Assembly: GCA_003242885.1 (NCBI GenBank)
Contig: QKMZ01000015.1
Span: 395,568-459,567, forward strand
DNA: 64,000 nucleotides
Reading direction: 5' to 3'
From: Candidatus Melainabacteria bacterium
Lineage (GTDB): Bacteria; Cyanobacteriota; Vampirovibrionia; Obscuribacterales; Obscuribacteraceae
The notes under the pieces were generated by a model that saw only the letters and a list, made by a program, of their open reading frames with translations, ran no database searches and had not been told where the DNA came from. The position numbers and the translations under genes are program-made. This document shows, one piece after another, positions 15,635 to 24,655 of the stretch (positions within the stretch are counted from its first letter, which is position 1; each line of letters starts with the position of its first letter).

Positions 15635-16543
15635 CTAACTAGCTTTCTTTTGCGCTGCCGAACGTTTCTTTCCGGCGGTTGCGCGGCTTACCTTATTGGC
15701 TGCTTTGTGAACCGTTTTTCGCGCGGCTGTCGTGGTTTTCTTCGCAGCCGATTTGGTTGCTGAAGTTGCCTTCTTAGCAGCTTTCTCTACAGTTTTCGTA
15801 GCCTTCTTCACAGCAGCTTTCGCCTTGGTTGCAGGCTTAGTCTTTCTTGCTGGTGCCTTCTTCGCAGTCGCCTTCTTGGCGGTCGATTTCTTCGCTGTGG
15901 TTTTCTTTGCAGTCGACTTCTTAGCCGTAGCTCTCTTGGGTGCTGTCTTTTTAGCCGTCGCCTTCTTGGCGGATTTAGCTTTTGGCTTTACCGCAGCCTT
16001 CTTAGCAGTTGGCTTTCTAGCCGATTTCGCAGCAGTTTTCTTCGCGGTCTTGGCTTTAGACTTTGCTGCTTTCGATTTAGCTGTCGATTTCTTAGCAGCG
16101 CCGCGAGCTTTCGTCGCTGCCGATTTACGAGTGGCTTTCTTCCGTGGCTTCTTCGGCGCGAATTCTTCCCTCAACTCTTCGTTTCGTTCTTCCTGTCCAT
16201 CAGGCGTTATTGCGCTTACCAGGTCTTTGACTCTTGCCTGTATCTTCTTGGGTGACAACTGTTTCGTCACATCTTTTGCCATCTTTCTAGCATCAGCAGT
16301 CATACGTTTGGGACTCATAGTCTTTCGCATCTTCTTCGCTTCATTCAAAAGATTTTCTGGACTAAGTTTTTCGGCAAGGTCTTTCACCTCACCCTTCAGA
16401 TTATCGGGGGTCATCTTCTCTGCCAATTCTTTGGTCTCTGTCGCGACCTTATCTGTCATTTCCTTAACGCCTTCGGCGAGCGTTTCGGCCTCGGCTTCAA
16501 TCGTTTCGGCGATGAAGTCAACCAACTTTTCCACTTTACCCAT
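15635..16543 (-). CDS. Histone H1-like Lys/Ala-rich protein with helical N-domain
   Basis: 302 residues from the ATG at 16543, which follows a very strong RBS (GGAGGAGG). Residues 1-25 are an acidic amphipathic helix. Residues about 40-125 are amphipathic helices punctuated by Ser/Thr-Pro at a mostly 16-residue spacing (MTPDNLKGEV, LSPENLLNEA, MSPKRMTADA, LSPKKIQARV, ITPDG). Residues about 140-302 are an extreme Lys/Ala/Thr tail of AKK and AKKATAKK units like eukaryotic H1 and bacterial Hc1-type proteins. Such tails bind DNA or other polyanions without sequence specificity. The N-domain may drive oligomerisation or membrane contact. Role in nucleoid compaction is inferred. Confidence 0.85.
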   Translation of the reverse strand: MGKVEKLVDFIAETIEAEAETLAEGVKEMTDKVATETKELAEKMTPDNLKGEVKDLAEKLSPENLLNEAKKMRKTMSPKRMTADARKMAKDVTKQLSPKKIQARVKDLVSAITPDGQEERNEELREEFAPKKPRKKATRKSAATKARGAAKKSTAKSKAAKSKAKTAKKTAAKSARKPTAKKAAVKPKAKSAKKATAKKTAPKRATAKKSTAKKTTAKKSTAKKATAKKAPARKTKPATKAKAAVKKATKTVEKAAKKATSATKSAAKKTTTAARKTVHKAANKVSRATAGKKRSAAQKKAS

Positions 16544-16694
16544 GAGTTTTCCTCCTCCTATTCCCGAGGTACGACCGAGCGAGATACGGATCGGTTCCAA
16601 GACGGTAAGTTTTTTTATCTTTCTAAAATATCTTGTCGCCTTTTAGGCACGAAATGGAATACCGATAAAAACCGGCATCCCACAACTGCGCCCG

Positions 16695-17018
16695 CTATTC
16701 CCAACCGCCCTTCTGCATTTTTTCCAAATGCTTGCGAATCCAGCGCATCAGAGTGATCGCTTTCACCTGAGCGGGAAAAATTCCCGTACCAGTGTCTGCG
16801 ATAGGGATTGGAAACTCGAACACTTTCGTCTCGTTTGCGTTCTCGCCGACGGCAGAGATTCGATACCAAAGATCTCCATCGCGATAGCAAACGAATTCAA
16901 TGAATGATCTTGCACATGCGTAACTATCGCGGAATGACTTCGCCTTTGACTTTGGTTTCGCGCTGCAGGACGCGGGCGCCTTGACCGGAGGCCCCTGTGC
17001 GGAGCGATGCCGCGCCAT
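16695..17018 (-). CDS. Small hypothetical protein, start unresolved
   Basis: Codons from about 16920 to 16695 read as a convincing globular protein (FIEFVCYRDGDLWYRIS, KVFEFPIPIADTGTG, KAITLMRWIRKHLEKM). No ATG, GTG or TTG is in frame near its 5' end: the nearest ATG is at 17018, inside the upstream gene, giving 107 residues with an implausible Arg/Pro-rich N-terminus. An ATT at 16901 is the only nearby alternative. Either a rare start, translational coupling to the gene ending at 16924, or a frameshift removing a former start would explain this. Function unknown. Confidence 0.45.
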   Translation of the reverse strand: MARHRSAQGPPVKAPASCSAKPKSKAKSFRDSYACARSFIEFVCYRDGDLWYRISAVGENANETKVFEFPIPIADTGTGIFPAQVKAITLMRWIRKHLEKMQKGGWE

Positions 17019-17979
17019 TTGAAGAACGCAATTGCGCAGAAGTTTGCTGCCCCGTGAGGGCACCATTCAAGCTCTGTGCCTGGGCGCGCATTGGTTTTAC
17101 CGTTGGTGCAATCTTCGAATAATTGCGAACGTATAAATTGGTTCCAACCGGATTCAATTTTATATCGCGATGTTTGTTGTATTCATCGTCGGTAAGTTGA
17201 CGCTCCAAGTCTTCAGCTTGCCGCTGAAGTTCCGCCGATTTCTCTTGTGCTTCTCGCTCATGACGAGCGGCTTTCGCCGCACCAATTTGTTTGAGTATCT
17301 CCGCGTTTTGGGCTGCGCGGTCTCGCATTGCTTGAAGTTCGGCGGCAGAAACTGGAGGAAGGTCGGCGCGTTGTCCGCCAGACTGGGAGAAACGCTCGGC
17401 GCTTTCTATCCCCGCTTTTCCTTGTGACTCAGCTTTGAGTCGTTCGCCTTTGCTCGCCGAATTGCCTGACTCGATTGCGTGTTCTTTTGCACGCGCGGCT
17501 TGGAAGCGAATTAGTTCGAGAGTTCCTGGAGGAACCTTCTTTGTACCTACAACTTTCGCGCTCACAGAATTCTGTGCGCCAGTGGCACTTGAACTAGCTC
17601 GTGCGCGTTCAACACTGCTGCGCTGCTCTGGTGGCATAGACTCGATGCGTTTTAGCGCGTTGCGTGAATAGTCGGCAATCACTGAATCCGGTGCGAGTTT
17701 GATGACTAGACGATATTCTTTTGAAGCCTCAGTCAATCTGGCGAGGCTCATCAAGCAATTCGCTTTCAAATAGTGAGCGGCGCCATCTTTCGGTATTTTG
17801 CGAAGGTGCAAATCTACACATTGTACGCTGCGCTCAAAGTCACCCGTAATGTACGCTCGATTGGCGAGATCTAACTCAGGCGTTCCGTTTGGACCCATCG
17901 CGCAAACGCATTCCGTCGACAGAAGCAAACTCGCCGTGCCGGCCAATGCGAATGCGAATATGTATTTCCGACTCTTCAT
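16924..17979 (-). CDS. Secreted TPR protein with coiled coil
   Basis: 351 residues with a signal peptide (MKSRKYIFAFALAGTASLLL, cleavage near residue 27). Residues about 35-110 contain two or three TPR-like units (LANRAYITGDFERSVQCVDLHL, AHYLKANCLMSLARLTEASKEY). Residues about 215-260 form a Glu/Lys/Arg-rich coiled coil (AAKAARHEREAQEKSAELQ). The C-terminus is Gln/Ser/Ala-rich and looks disordered. No catalytic motif. It lies 8 bp downstream of the small gene at 17988, so the two are probably co-transcribed. Confidence 0.75.
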   Translation of the reverse strand: MKSRKYIFAFALAGTASLLLSTECVCAMGPNGTPELDLANRAYITGDFERSVQCVDLHLRKIPKDGAAHYLKANCLMSLARLTEASKEYRLVIKLAPDSVIADYSRNALKRIESMPPEQRSSVERARASSSATGAQNSVSAKVVGTKKVPPGTLELIRFQAARAKEHAIESGNSASKGERLKAESQGKAGIESAERFSQSGGQRADLPPVSAAELQAMRDRAAQNAEILKQIGAAKAARHEREAQEKSAELQRQAEDLERQLTDDEYNKHRDIKLNPVGTNLYVRNYSKIAPTVKPMRAQAQSLNGALTGQQTSAQLRSSNGAASLRTGASGQGARVLQRETKVKGEVIPR

Positions 17980-17987
17980 GCGAGATG

Positions 17988-18350
17988 TTAGCCGTAAACA
18001 GTCTGCCCTTCAGGAACCGCATTGTACTCTACTTCGGTCAGTGCGGCATCAAGCGTTGAGAAAGTGCCCAGCATCGTGGAAAGGCATGTAGCGACTGTTT
18101 CGATTGTAATACGTTTTTGTTCTAACAACATCATCGTTTTGCCTAGCTTCGCAGACTGGGTCGGCGTGAAAATGCCACTTTGCTGGAAGACCTGTTCTGC
18201 TGGAGTATCGCCAGCCTTCGAAAATGCAACCTGCAACTGGGCTTCCTGCTGCAAAGTCAGTGCGCCACTGGTTTGCAAAGCTTTGACCAGAAGCGGTGCG
18301 TAGTTGACCTCTTCGCTGGCGCCCGTGCTTTCGACAAAATCTTCGGACAT
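17988..18350 (-). CDS. Small helical hypothetical protein
   Basis: 120 residues from the ATG at 18350, chosen because a strong RBS (ggagg, 5 nt upstream) precedes it; the longer form would add a hydrophobic stretch without an RBS. The protein is predicted all-helical and soluble (APLLVKALQTSGALTLQQEAQL, AEQVFQQSGIFTPTQSAKLG, TIETVATCLSTMLGTF). The repeated 'QxxGxxTxxQxAxL' pattern suggests two copies of a short helical motif. Family not recognised. Confidence 0.7.
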   Translation of the reverse strand: MSEDFVESTGASEEVNYAPLLVKALQTSGALTLQQEAQLQVAFSKAGDTPAEQVFQQSGIFTPTQSAKLGKTMMLLEQKRITIETVATCLSTMLGTFSTLDAALTEVEYNAVPEGQTVYG

Positions 18351-18440
18351 ACAACCTCCAAGTTGAACCGTCGCCGTGACAACTAGAGCTACCATGTCTC
18401 TTGTACCAGCTTGACTTTCAATTTTGTTAGAAAAGGTCTT

Positions 18441-19082
18441 CTATTTCTTAGCCAGGACACTGTCCTGTTGTGAAAGAAGCGGTGTGAATGCTTCCACTTC
18501 CGGGTCGTAGGCGTAGATGGTGCCGGTTTCAATTTCGTACATCCAGGCGTGAAGGGTCACGAGTCCTTTCGTCAGAGCATCTCTGACGGCTGGAAGAGTG
18601 CGTACGTGTTCGAGTTGGACCAACACGTTCTCCAACACGGTAATGTTCAAAACCTTTTCTGGATCTTGATCGCGATAGTTTGCGTCTAAAATCCGTTTCG
18701 TTTCCTCGGCATGCTTTAGCCAGCGAATGACCGTGGGCAACTCGGTTAGTGATTCAGGATTCAAAAGCCCCTGCATCGCGCCACAGTGTGAATGCCCGCA
18801 GACGACGATATCCTTGATTTTAAGAACGTCAATACCGTATTCGATTGAGGCTTCTTCTCCGCTGCCCGAGCCTTTTGGGGGTACGATGTTGCCGGCGTTG
18901 CGGATAGTGAAGAGCTGGCCCGGCTGAGTCTGCGTAATCAATGCGGGATCAACCCGCGAGTCTGAGCATGTGATGAAAATGGCATCCGGGTCCTGACCCT
19001 TTGCTAGTTGGGCAAAGAAGCGTTTTCTACTAGGCACGATTTCGGACTGAAATTTGTGCAAACCGGGAAAGAGCTTTTCCAT
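18441..19082 (-). CDS. can: Beta-class carbonic anhydrase
   Basis: A 213-residue zinc enzyme that interconverts CO2 and bicarbonate. The zinc ligands are visible: Cys39 with the Asp41-Arg43 dyad in CSDSRVD, His97 and Cys100 in GHSHCGAM. The flanking FTIRNAGNIVPP and EYGIDVLKIKDIVV motifs are typical of the plant-type subclass. No signal peptide, so cytoplasmic. The RBS is good (aagga). Length is normal. No sulfate or bicarbonate transporter is adjacent; general bicarbonate supply is the likely role. Confidence 0.95.
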   Translation of the reverse strand: MEKLFPGLHKFQSEIVPSRKRFFAQLAKGQDPDAIFITCSDSRVDPALITQTQPGQLFTIRNAGNIVPPKGSGSGEEASIEYGIDVLKIKDIVVCGHSHCGAMQGLLNPESLTELPTVIRWLKHAEETKRILDANYRDQDPEKVLNITVLENVLVQLEHVRTLPAVRDALTKGLVTLHAWMYEIETGTIYAYDPEVEAFTPLLSQQDSVLAKK

Positions 19083-19328
19083 AGAATCATCCTTAAAATG
19101 CGGCTTGTGGTGAGCTAGTGGCCCGCCAAATGGACATCTGAAAATGCTGGAAAGCGGGTCAGGGGCTTTCCTGTCGTGCTTTCAGGCTGTCCAGCCTGCG
19201 GCCATTATACAGCCCGCATCCATACGAGAAGCTTTCTCCGGCGCCCAAAGCCATAAGATTCACAAAGATCACGCTTGTTGGAACTTGTGCCCAAGTTCGC
19301 AGTCCCAAGCAAGGAGAATAGACGCCTG

Positions 19329-20009
19329 ATGACCGAGGAGATGAGCATGAGACTTTTACTTTGGGGATTAGCTGCCGTTGCGCTCTTTGCGACGGAACCA
19401 GGAAAACGCTTGCAGCAGAAGGCCGTAAGCAAGTTCAAAAAATTGAGGGGCGGTGGCGACGAAGAAAAGGCTGAATCCAACGGCGAGCAGGAGAATGTCG
19501 AAGTTGGAGCCAATGGCAAGCCGAGCAAGAAGGAAGAGGAGAGCGGCAAAAGGTCTGAGAGTGGAAACGGAAAACGTAAGCTCAGAGCGGTTTCGAAAGA
19601 CGAAAGTGAAAAGGATGAAAGTGAAAAGAAGGAATCGAGAAATCGCGAGTCGGACAACGACCAAGCAGAGCTCGAGTCTAGCCGTGTTGCGATGAAGGAA
19701 TCGGCTGAACGTCGTCCAGAAATGGGTGCGGCAGACAACGAAGACGAAGAAGAGCCACGCATCTTTGAAGAGTCTAGTGAAAACGAAGAAGCCTCTGATG
19801 AGGAGTCATCGGATGATTCCGTGGATGAGGAAACGACGAGCGAATCTGAAGACGAATCTGACGATGATTCTAAAGATGAAAAAGCTGGTGATGAGAAAGC
19901 GAGCGATGAAGAGACCGGAAAAGGTCTAGACCAAAAGAAAGCTGAAGAGCTGGTTGAAAAACTCAACACCAAACCATCGGCACCGGAAGGTGAACTGAAG
20001 TCAGCCTAA
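19329..20009 (+). CDS. Acidic low-complexity protein with membrane anchor
   Basis: 226 residues from the ATG at 19329; an ATG at 19347 with a gaggag RBS is an equally good start. One hydrophobic helix (LLLWGLAAVALFATEPG) is followed by a short basic patch (KRLQQKAVSKFKKLRGGG) and then about 170 residues of Glu/Asp/Ser/Lys low complexity, with runs such as EESSDDSVDEETTSESEDESDDD. It is probably an inner-membrane-anchored disordered polyanion. The opposite strand also stays open because of the codon bias, but it lacks an RBS and would be a serine homopolymer. Role unknown. Confidence 0.6.
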   Translation: MTEEMSMRLLLWGLAAVALFATEPGKRLQQKAVSKFKKLRGGGDEEKAESNGEQENVEVGANGKPSKKEEESGKRSESGNGKRKLRAVSKDESEKDESEKKESRNRESDNDQAELESSRVAMKESAERRPEMGAADNEDEEEPRIFEESSENEEASDEESSDDSVDEETTSESEDESDDDSKDEKAGDEKASDEETGKGLDQKKAEELVEKLNTKPSAPEGELKSA

Positions 20010-20025
20010 AAGGCCGGAGCGCCGG

Positions 20026-20985
20026 CTACGGCTTCTGAGAATGCCGCATTCGGTCTAGCACGACTGCGACCACAATGATGATGCCAGTGACAATCTCTTG
20101 CACCCAGTTGGATAGTCCCATCTGGGTGCATCCTGATCTAATAACGGTCATAATCAACGCGCCTAAAATTGTTCCGAGCACCGAGCCTTCGCCCCCAGCG
20201 AGGCTACCCCCACCGATTACTACCGCCGCAATTACATCTAGTTCCAAACCTGATGCTACTGTGGGATCGCCTACAGTCAGGCGCGAGAATTGCATTAAAC
20301 CTGCAAAGCCAGCGAATAATCCGCTGATTCCGTAAATCAAAAGTTTTACCTTCTCAATTGGCACGCCGCACAAACGTGATGCTTGTTCGTTACTGCCAAT
20401 AGAGAATGTGTACAAGCCGAACCTCGTGTATCTCAAAACCAATGTCACACAGATCGCTAGAAGAATGAGCAGCCACACTCCGCCGGGCACTAGCATCCAG
20501 CTTTGCTCTGGTTTTAGCGCAGCCAATAGCTCGTTGATCCAACTGAGTGGAGCGTCAATTTTCTGTTCGTGAGCCAAACCTTTTGCACACCCTCGATAAA
20601 CCAGTAGTGTACCGAGCGTGATGATAAACGGAACGAGTTTCAGTCGGGTGATAAGGGCACCGTTGATTAAACCGCATAGCAATCCAGTAAGCACACCACC
20701 GAGTGCGGCAACCAATGGTGAGGAACCAGTCATAAGGAGCCATGCGATTGCGACTGTTACTAACGCTACGATCGAACCTACTGATAGGTCGATGCCACCA
20801 CCTATAATGACAAGCGTCATGCCTAGCGATGCGATTCCCACGATGGTAGTTTGACGAACTATCAACTCAAGGTTTTTCAAGCTGATAAAACTCGGCGGGG
20901 CGATAAATGCAAATATTAGGTAAACCAAAATCAGCGCAGCAAGCGGCATCAATTTGTTCATCCAGTCTTTGAGCTGCTTGTTCAT
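20026..20985 (-). CDS. Sugar ABC transporter permease (RbsC type)
   Basis: A 319-residue inner-membrane permease of the carbohydrate-uptake CUT2 group, with about ten hydrophobic segments. Diagnostic motifs are VRQTTIVGIASLGMTLVIIGGGIDLSVGS, GLINGALITRLKLVPFIITLGTL, YTFSIGSNEQASRLCGVP and AVVIGGGSLAGGEGSVLGTILGALIM. It overlaps the ATPase gene by 4 bp (ATGA), so the two are translationally coupled. It pairs with the ATPase and the lipoprotein binding protein to import a pentose, hexose or similar ligand; substrate not determinable. Confidence 0.92.
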   Translation of the reverse strand: MNKQLKDWMNKLMPLAALILVYLIFAFIAPPSFISLKNLELIVRQTTIVGIASLGMTLVIIGGGIDLSVGSIVALVTVAIAWLLMTGSSPLVAALGGVLTGLLCGLINGALITRLKLVPFIITLGTLLVYRGCAKGLAHEQKIDAPLSWINELLAALKPEQSWMLVPGGVWLLILLAICVTLVLRYTRFGLYTFSIGSNEQASRLCGVPIEKVKLLIYGISGLFAGFAGLMQFSRLTVGDPTVASGLELDVIAAVVIGGGSLAGGEGSVLGTILGALIMTVIRSGCTQMGLSNWVQEIVTGIIIVVAVVLDRMRHSQKP

Positions 20986-22478
20986 GCAATTGCTTCCATC
21001 ATCACGGAGTGTTCCGACAACTCTTCGACACTCTTCGGTTCCGATAACTTCCCTCTATTCATCACGGCAATTCGGTCGCAAGTGCCTAGCAATTCCGGGA
21101 GATAACTGCTAACTATCAGAACTGCCTTTCCACTGCAGGCGAGACTGTCAATTTGCTCGTAGATTTGCTTCTTGCTTCCGACATCAATTCCTCGTGTCGG
21201 TTCGTCCAACAACAGCACATCGACGCGGTGATGGAGCAGCCTGGCTAGAGCGATCTTCTGCTGATTACCACCCGATAGTTTGCCTATCTTTTGCTCGGAT
21301 GTACGACATTTGACGGAAAGTTTTTCCACCCAAGTATTTGCTGTAGCAAGCATTCTTGATGGAGAAAACACTCCGGAGGTTTCGCAGCTTTGTGGATATG
21401 AAAGCACGAGATTTTCAGCGATCGTTCTTGTAATTGCCAAACCCTCGCCTTTTCGATCTTCGCTGACGATGCCGACTCCCTGCGACCAGCGTTGAGTGGG
21501 CGTTGCATATCCAGAGTATGTTCCGATTTTGATTTCTCCGCTTTTTATCGAATCCAATCCGAAGATAGAACGAATGAGCTCGGTTCTCCCACTTCCAACC
21601 AGTCCGAAAATTCCCAGTACCTCGCCGCGTCTAAGTTGAAATGATGCGCTGCGCAGTCTTGCTTCTCCAACTAACGAGTTCAGCTCCAGTAGCGTTTCTC
21701 CAAACTCATGCTTGCTCTTAGGATAAAGATCTGTAAGCTGTCGACCTACCATGAGTGCGACTATTTCGTCGTGAGTCGTCTCACCCATCTTGCCACCACC
21801 TACGGTTTTGCCATCCCGTAGCACCACAAAGCGGTCAGCAATTTCTTCTATTTCTTCCAGAAAGTGCGATATGTAAATGATGCTGTGTCCTTGCGCCTTG
21901 AGATTGCGCATCAAAGTAAAGAGTCTTTGAACATCCTGCCTGGTGATACTGCTCGTTGGTTCATCGAGGATCAAGACCTCGCAACCAACCGCCCGCGCTC
22001 TGGCGATTTCTACGAGTTGCTGATCTGATATTGAAAGATCACGCACCAACGTATTGAGCGGGATTTCGTGTCCAAGTTCTTTCAGTGCTGTTTCGGCTGT
22101 GCTGCGCATTTTTGCGCGATCGAGTATCCAGTTGATTCCGAAAAATGATTTCGACAGTTCCATACCCAAGAAAATGTTGTCCTGAACAGTCAACGTCGAT
22201 GGCAGCGAAAGCTCCTGATAAATCATGGCAATGCCGCGATGTCGTGCTTCTTCCGGATTGCTTGGTGCAAAGGGTTTTCCGTCCAGTGTCATACTTCCGT
22301 CATTTGGAATGATCGCACCCGACAAGACTTTCATCAAAGTGCTTTTGCCAGCGCCGTTTTCTCCAATCAGTGCGACAATTTCTCCAGGCGCGACCGCGAA
22401 GTCGACACCGTCCAAGGCTACTGTGCCGCCGAAGCGGACCTTGATGTTTTCTAGCTTGAGTCGTTGTGCTTTGCTCAT
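20982..22478 (-). CDS. Sugar ABC transporter ATPase (RbsA type)
   Basis: A 498-residue double-domain ATPase. The first half has GENGAGKST (Walker A, about residue 39), a signature region LSISDQQLVEIARA and LILDEPTSS (Walker B). The second half has a degenerate Walker A, GLVGSGRTEL, with intact LSGGNQQKIALARLL and LLLDEPTRGIDVGSK. This asymmetry is normal for CUT2 ATPases such as RbsA, XylG and MglA. It energises uptake through the permease encoded downstream. 31 bp separate it from the binding-protein gene. Confidence 0.95.
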   Translation of the reverse strand: MSKAQRLKLENIKVRFGGTVALDGVDFAVAPGEIVALIGENGAGKSTLMKVLSGAIIPNDGSMTLDGKPFAPSNPEEARHRGIAMIYQELSLPSTLTVQDNIFLGMELSKSFFGINWILDRAKMRSTAETALKELGHEIPLNTLVRDLSISDQQLVEIARARAVGCEVLILDEPTSSITRQDVQRLFTLMRNLKAQGHSIIYISHFLEEIEEIADRFVVLRDGKTVGGGKMGETTHDEIVALMVGRQLTDLYPKSKHEFGETLLELNSLVGEARLRSASFQLRRGEVLGIFGLVGSGRTELIRSIFGLDSIKSGEIKIGTYSGYATPTQRWSQGVGIVSEDRKGEGLAITRTIAENLVLSYPQSCETSGVFSPSRMLATANTWVEKLSVKCRTSEQKIGKLSGGNQQKIALARLLHHRVDVLLLDEPTRGIDVGSKKQIYEQIDSLACSGKAVLIVSSYLPELLGTCDRIAVMNRGKLSEPKSVEELSEHSVMMEAIA

Positions 22479-22509
22479 CTTATTCGTGGCTCTCGCTCAT
22501 CTGATTAGT

Positions 22510-23583
22510 CTACTCTGCCAACCATTTTTTGATATCGGGTGCCACCAGTTCTTTGATGCTCTTCTCTTTTAGATTTTCACGGGTTACTAAAGTCGCAGGG
22601 ACGTCGATTCGTTTCTCTATTTTTTTGCCGTGAATATGAGCGACCAATTTCTCCACGCCCAAATAACCCATACGCACTGGATCCTGTACCACGAGTGCAT
22701 CCATGTGACCTCTCTCTAAACCTTCGACTAGTTTTTCCGACGAGTCAAATCCGATGAATTTCACCTTGCCTGTCAAATCGCCGTCTTGCAATGCACGCAA
22801 CATTCCAAAGGCACTTGATTCATTCGGACAGAAAATTCCGTCGAGACCGATTTCCCCTTGCGCTGTTTTCAACGGCGCCAACAAATTCTCGCTTTGCTTG
22901 TATGCGGATTCGGTCGTAGCGCCTGCATAGAGGTTTGAACTGACCACCTTTATGCCCGGCGCATTCTTCAGAGCGTCGAGAAAGCCCCGCTCTCTGTTGT
23001 CAGTGCTCGCACTTCCCTCGACGTTTCTCAACATTGCCACTCGCCCCTTTCCGCTCAACAATTTGATCATATGCTCGCCAGCCATGACGCCGCCTTTGTA
23101 GTTGTCGGTGGCGACGAAACTCACGGACTTATCTGAGTTGAGATTTGAATCGATGATTACCACGGGGATTTTGTTGCGGTAAGCGTCTTCAACAGGCGCA
23201 CGTAGCGCCATGTTGTCGATGGGGGCAAGGACAATGCCCTTCACGCCGCGCACAATCATGCTTTCCACTACGTCAATTTGCGCCGTTCTATCGTCTCGAC
23301 GGATTGGACCTTGCCAGATGATGTTTACTCCGAGCTTTTGCGACGCCTGTACACCTCCGGCATGTACGCTCTTCCAAAACTCATCTGTAGAACCCATTGG
23401 AATGAGAGCAACCGTTTCTTTATCGGTTGATGGTTGTCGATTGCAAGCGGCAAGCGTGGCGGTGAGGCTTGCTAGCAAGAACATAATTAGCCTGGCGCGG
23501 AAGTCAAGCGTCTCGCCTTTGGGAGAACATCTTGGGGTAGTGTGATGCTTGAAGCTTTGTCTAGCCGGGCGATTCCAGTACAT
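22510..23583 (-). CDS. Sugar-binding lipoprotein of the ABC importer
   Basis: Up to 357 residues; the ATG at 23484 (324 residues) begins right at the hydrophobic signal, while the outer ATG at 23583 adds a basic N-region. A lipobox (LTATLAAC) marks lipid attachment. The mature part is a periplasmic-binding-protein type I fold (ribose/galactose class): ETVALIPMGSTDEFWKSV, GVKGIVLAPIDNMALRAPVEDA, IPVVIIDSNLNSD, FIGFDSSEKLVEGLERG and DPVRMGYLGVEKL. A lipid anchor is less usual for Gram-negative sugar-binding proteins. First gene of the three-gene importer operon. Confidence 0.9.
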   Translation of the reverse strand: MYWNRPARQSFKHHTTPRCSPKGETLDFRARLIMFLLASLTATLAACNRQPSTDKETVALIPMGSTDEFWKSVHAGGVQASQKLGVNIIWQGPIRRDDRTAQIDVVESMIVRGVKGIVLAPIDNMALRAPVEDAYRNKIPVVIIDSNLNSDKSVSFVATDNYKGGVMAGEHMIKLLSGKGRVAMLRNVEGSASTDNRERGFLDALKNAPGIKVVSSNLYAGATTESAYKQSENLLAPLKTAQGEIGLDGIFCPNESSAFGMLRALQDGDLTGKVKFIGFDSSEKLVEGLERGHMDALVVQDPVRMGYLGVEKLVAHIHGKKIEKRIDVPATLVTRENLKEKSIKELVAPDIKKWLAE

Positions 23584-23816
23584 TTAACTAGCTTGGACCT
23601 GCTGACGGTAATTCGGAATGTCGGTGTTTAGTCTATACCTATGACCTTATTTGCCGGTGGTTTAATTCGATTCTTTAGTCCGGCTGTCTTGATGTTAGAC
23701 TCATCGGTTCGCTATCATTTTATGCGCCCAACCGAGTATGAACTCTGCTTCCGTCCGAGCCGTTTTTGCTGAAGAGCGAGTTCTGATTTTTACTCCTCAG
23801 ACAAAGGATTCAATAC

Positions 23817-24644
23817 ATGCCGGTCGTAATAGAGTCAGTCCTACTTTTTTTAGTGATGCTGGGTATTGTTTCAACTTGGGCGGCCTATTTAGTTTGTACA
23901 TTTATTCCGCGGGAGGTTCGGGTTGCACATCGAATGTTGATGCAACCTGCGTTGACCGTATCTGGCATGATGTTTTCCGTTCTGCTTGGTTTTTTCATCG
24001 CCCAGGCAATGCGTGACTACACTACCGCTCAAGGCAATATCGTCGCCGAAGCCAACGCTATAGGCGAGGTCTTTCGAGATGCGAAAGGACTACCTGATGC
24101 GGATCGCAAGCGTATTCGTCAACTTTGCCGGGATTATGTCGACAGTGTAATTAAAGACGAATGGCCATTACTCGAACAAGGACAGGAAAGTCCAAAGTCT
24201 CAAGCCATTATGAATGACTTGTGGGAGGCTTCGTTGTCGGTTAAACCGACGAACCAGAGAGAAATGGTTGTTTATGACAGCTTCTTCGATGCAATGAATG
24301 TTCTTGGCGGATTGCGAAGAATTCGAACTGCAACGACGAGCATCGGAATGCCTGCGCATGAATGGGCTATCATCGCAATTGGAGCAGCAGGCATCATTAC
24401 TCTAACCTTCATTTTTGCTCCGGACAGCAAGCGCTTCCACACTGGTTTGCTTGCTTGTTTGCTATTGCCGTTGACATTGAACATCTATCTGTTGGCTGAG
24501 TATTTGCATCCCTTTTCAGGGATAGTTGCTGTGAAGCCTGCTGTTTTTGAGATGACCAGGCGCAAGATTATGACTCAGACAGATGACGCACCTAAGTATC
24601 TGCAAGAAAGTACAGCATCGAGTGCCGCAGCTCTCAGCAAATAG
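23817..24644 (+). CDS. DUF4239 membrane protein
   Basis: 275 residues with an aaagga RBS. It has two N-terminal membrane helices (ESVLLFLVMLGIVSTWAAYLV; SGMMFSVLLGFFIAQAM), a cytoplasmic helical section beginning RDYTTAQGNIVAEANAIGEVF, and two C-terminal helices (WAIIAIGAAGIITLTFIF; LLACLLLPLTLNIYLLAEY) ending in HPFSGIVAVKP. This matches the DUF4239, bestrophin-like family. A channel-like function is suspected for relatives, not shown. It is divergent from the sugar importer and convergent with the aldehyde dehydrogenase. Confidence 0.85.
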   Translation: MPVVIESVLLFLVMLGIVSTWAAYLVCTFIPREVRVAHRMLMQPALTVSGMMFSVLLGFFIAQAMRDYTTAQGNIVAEANAIGEVFRDAKGLPDADRKRIRQLCRDYVDSVIKDEWPLLEQGQESPKSQAIMNDLWEASLSVKPTNQREMVVYDSFFDAMNVLGGLRRIRTATTSIGMPAHEWAIIAIGAAGIITLTFIFAPDSKRFHTGLLACLLLPLTLNIYLLAEYLHPFSGIVAVKPAVFEMTRRKIMTQTDDAPKYLQESTASSAAALSK

Positions 24645-24655
24645 GGTTGGACCGA

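Noticed and set aside
15732..16646. A 304-codon plus-strand open frame opposite the histone-like gene
   Set aside because: It mirrors the Lys/Ala codons of the real gene, giving a Phe/Ala/Val polymer; it lacks an RBS, while the minus strand has a strong RBS and terminator.
19205..19972. A 255-codon serine-rich minus-strand frame
   Set aside because: It is the complement of the acidic GAA/GAT/AGC-rich gene on the plus strand and has no RBS or sensible start.
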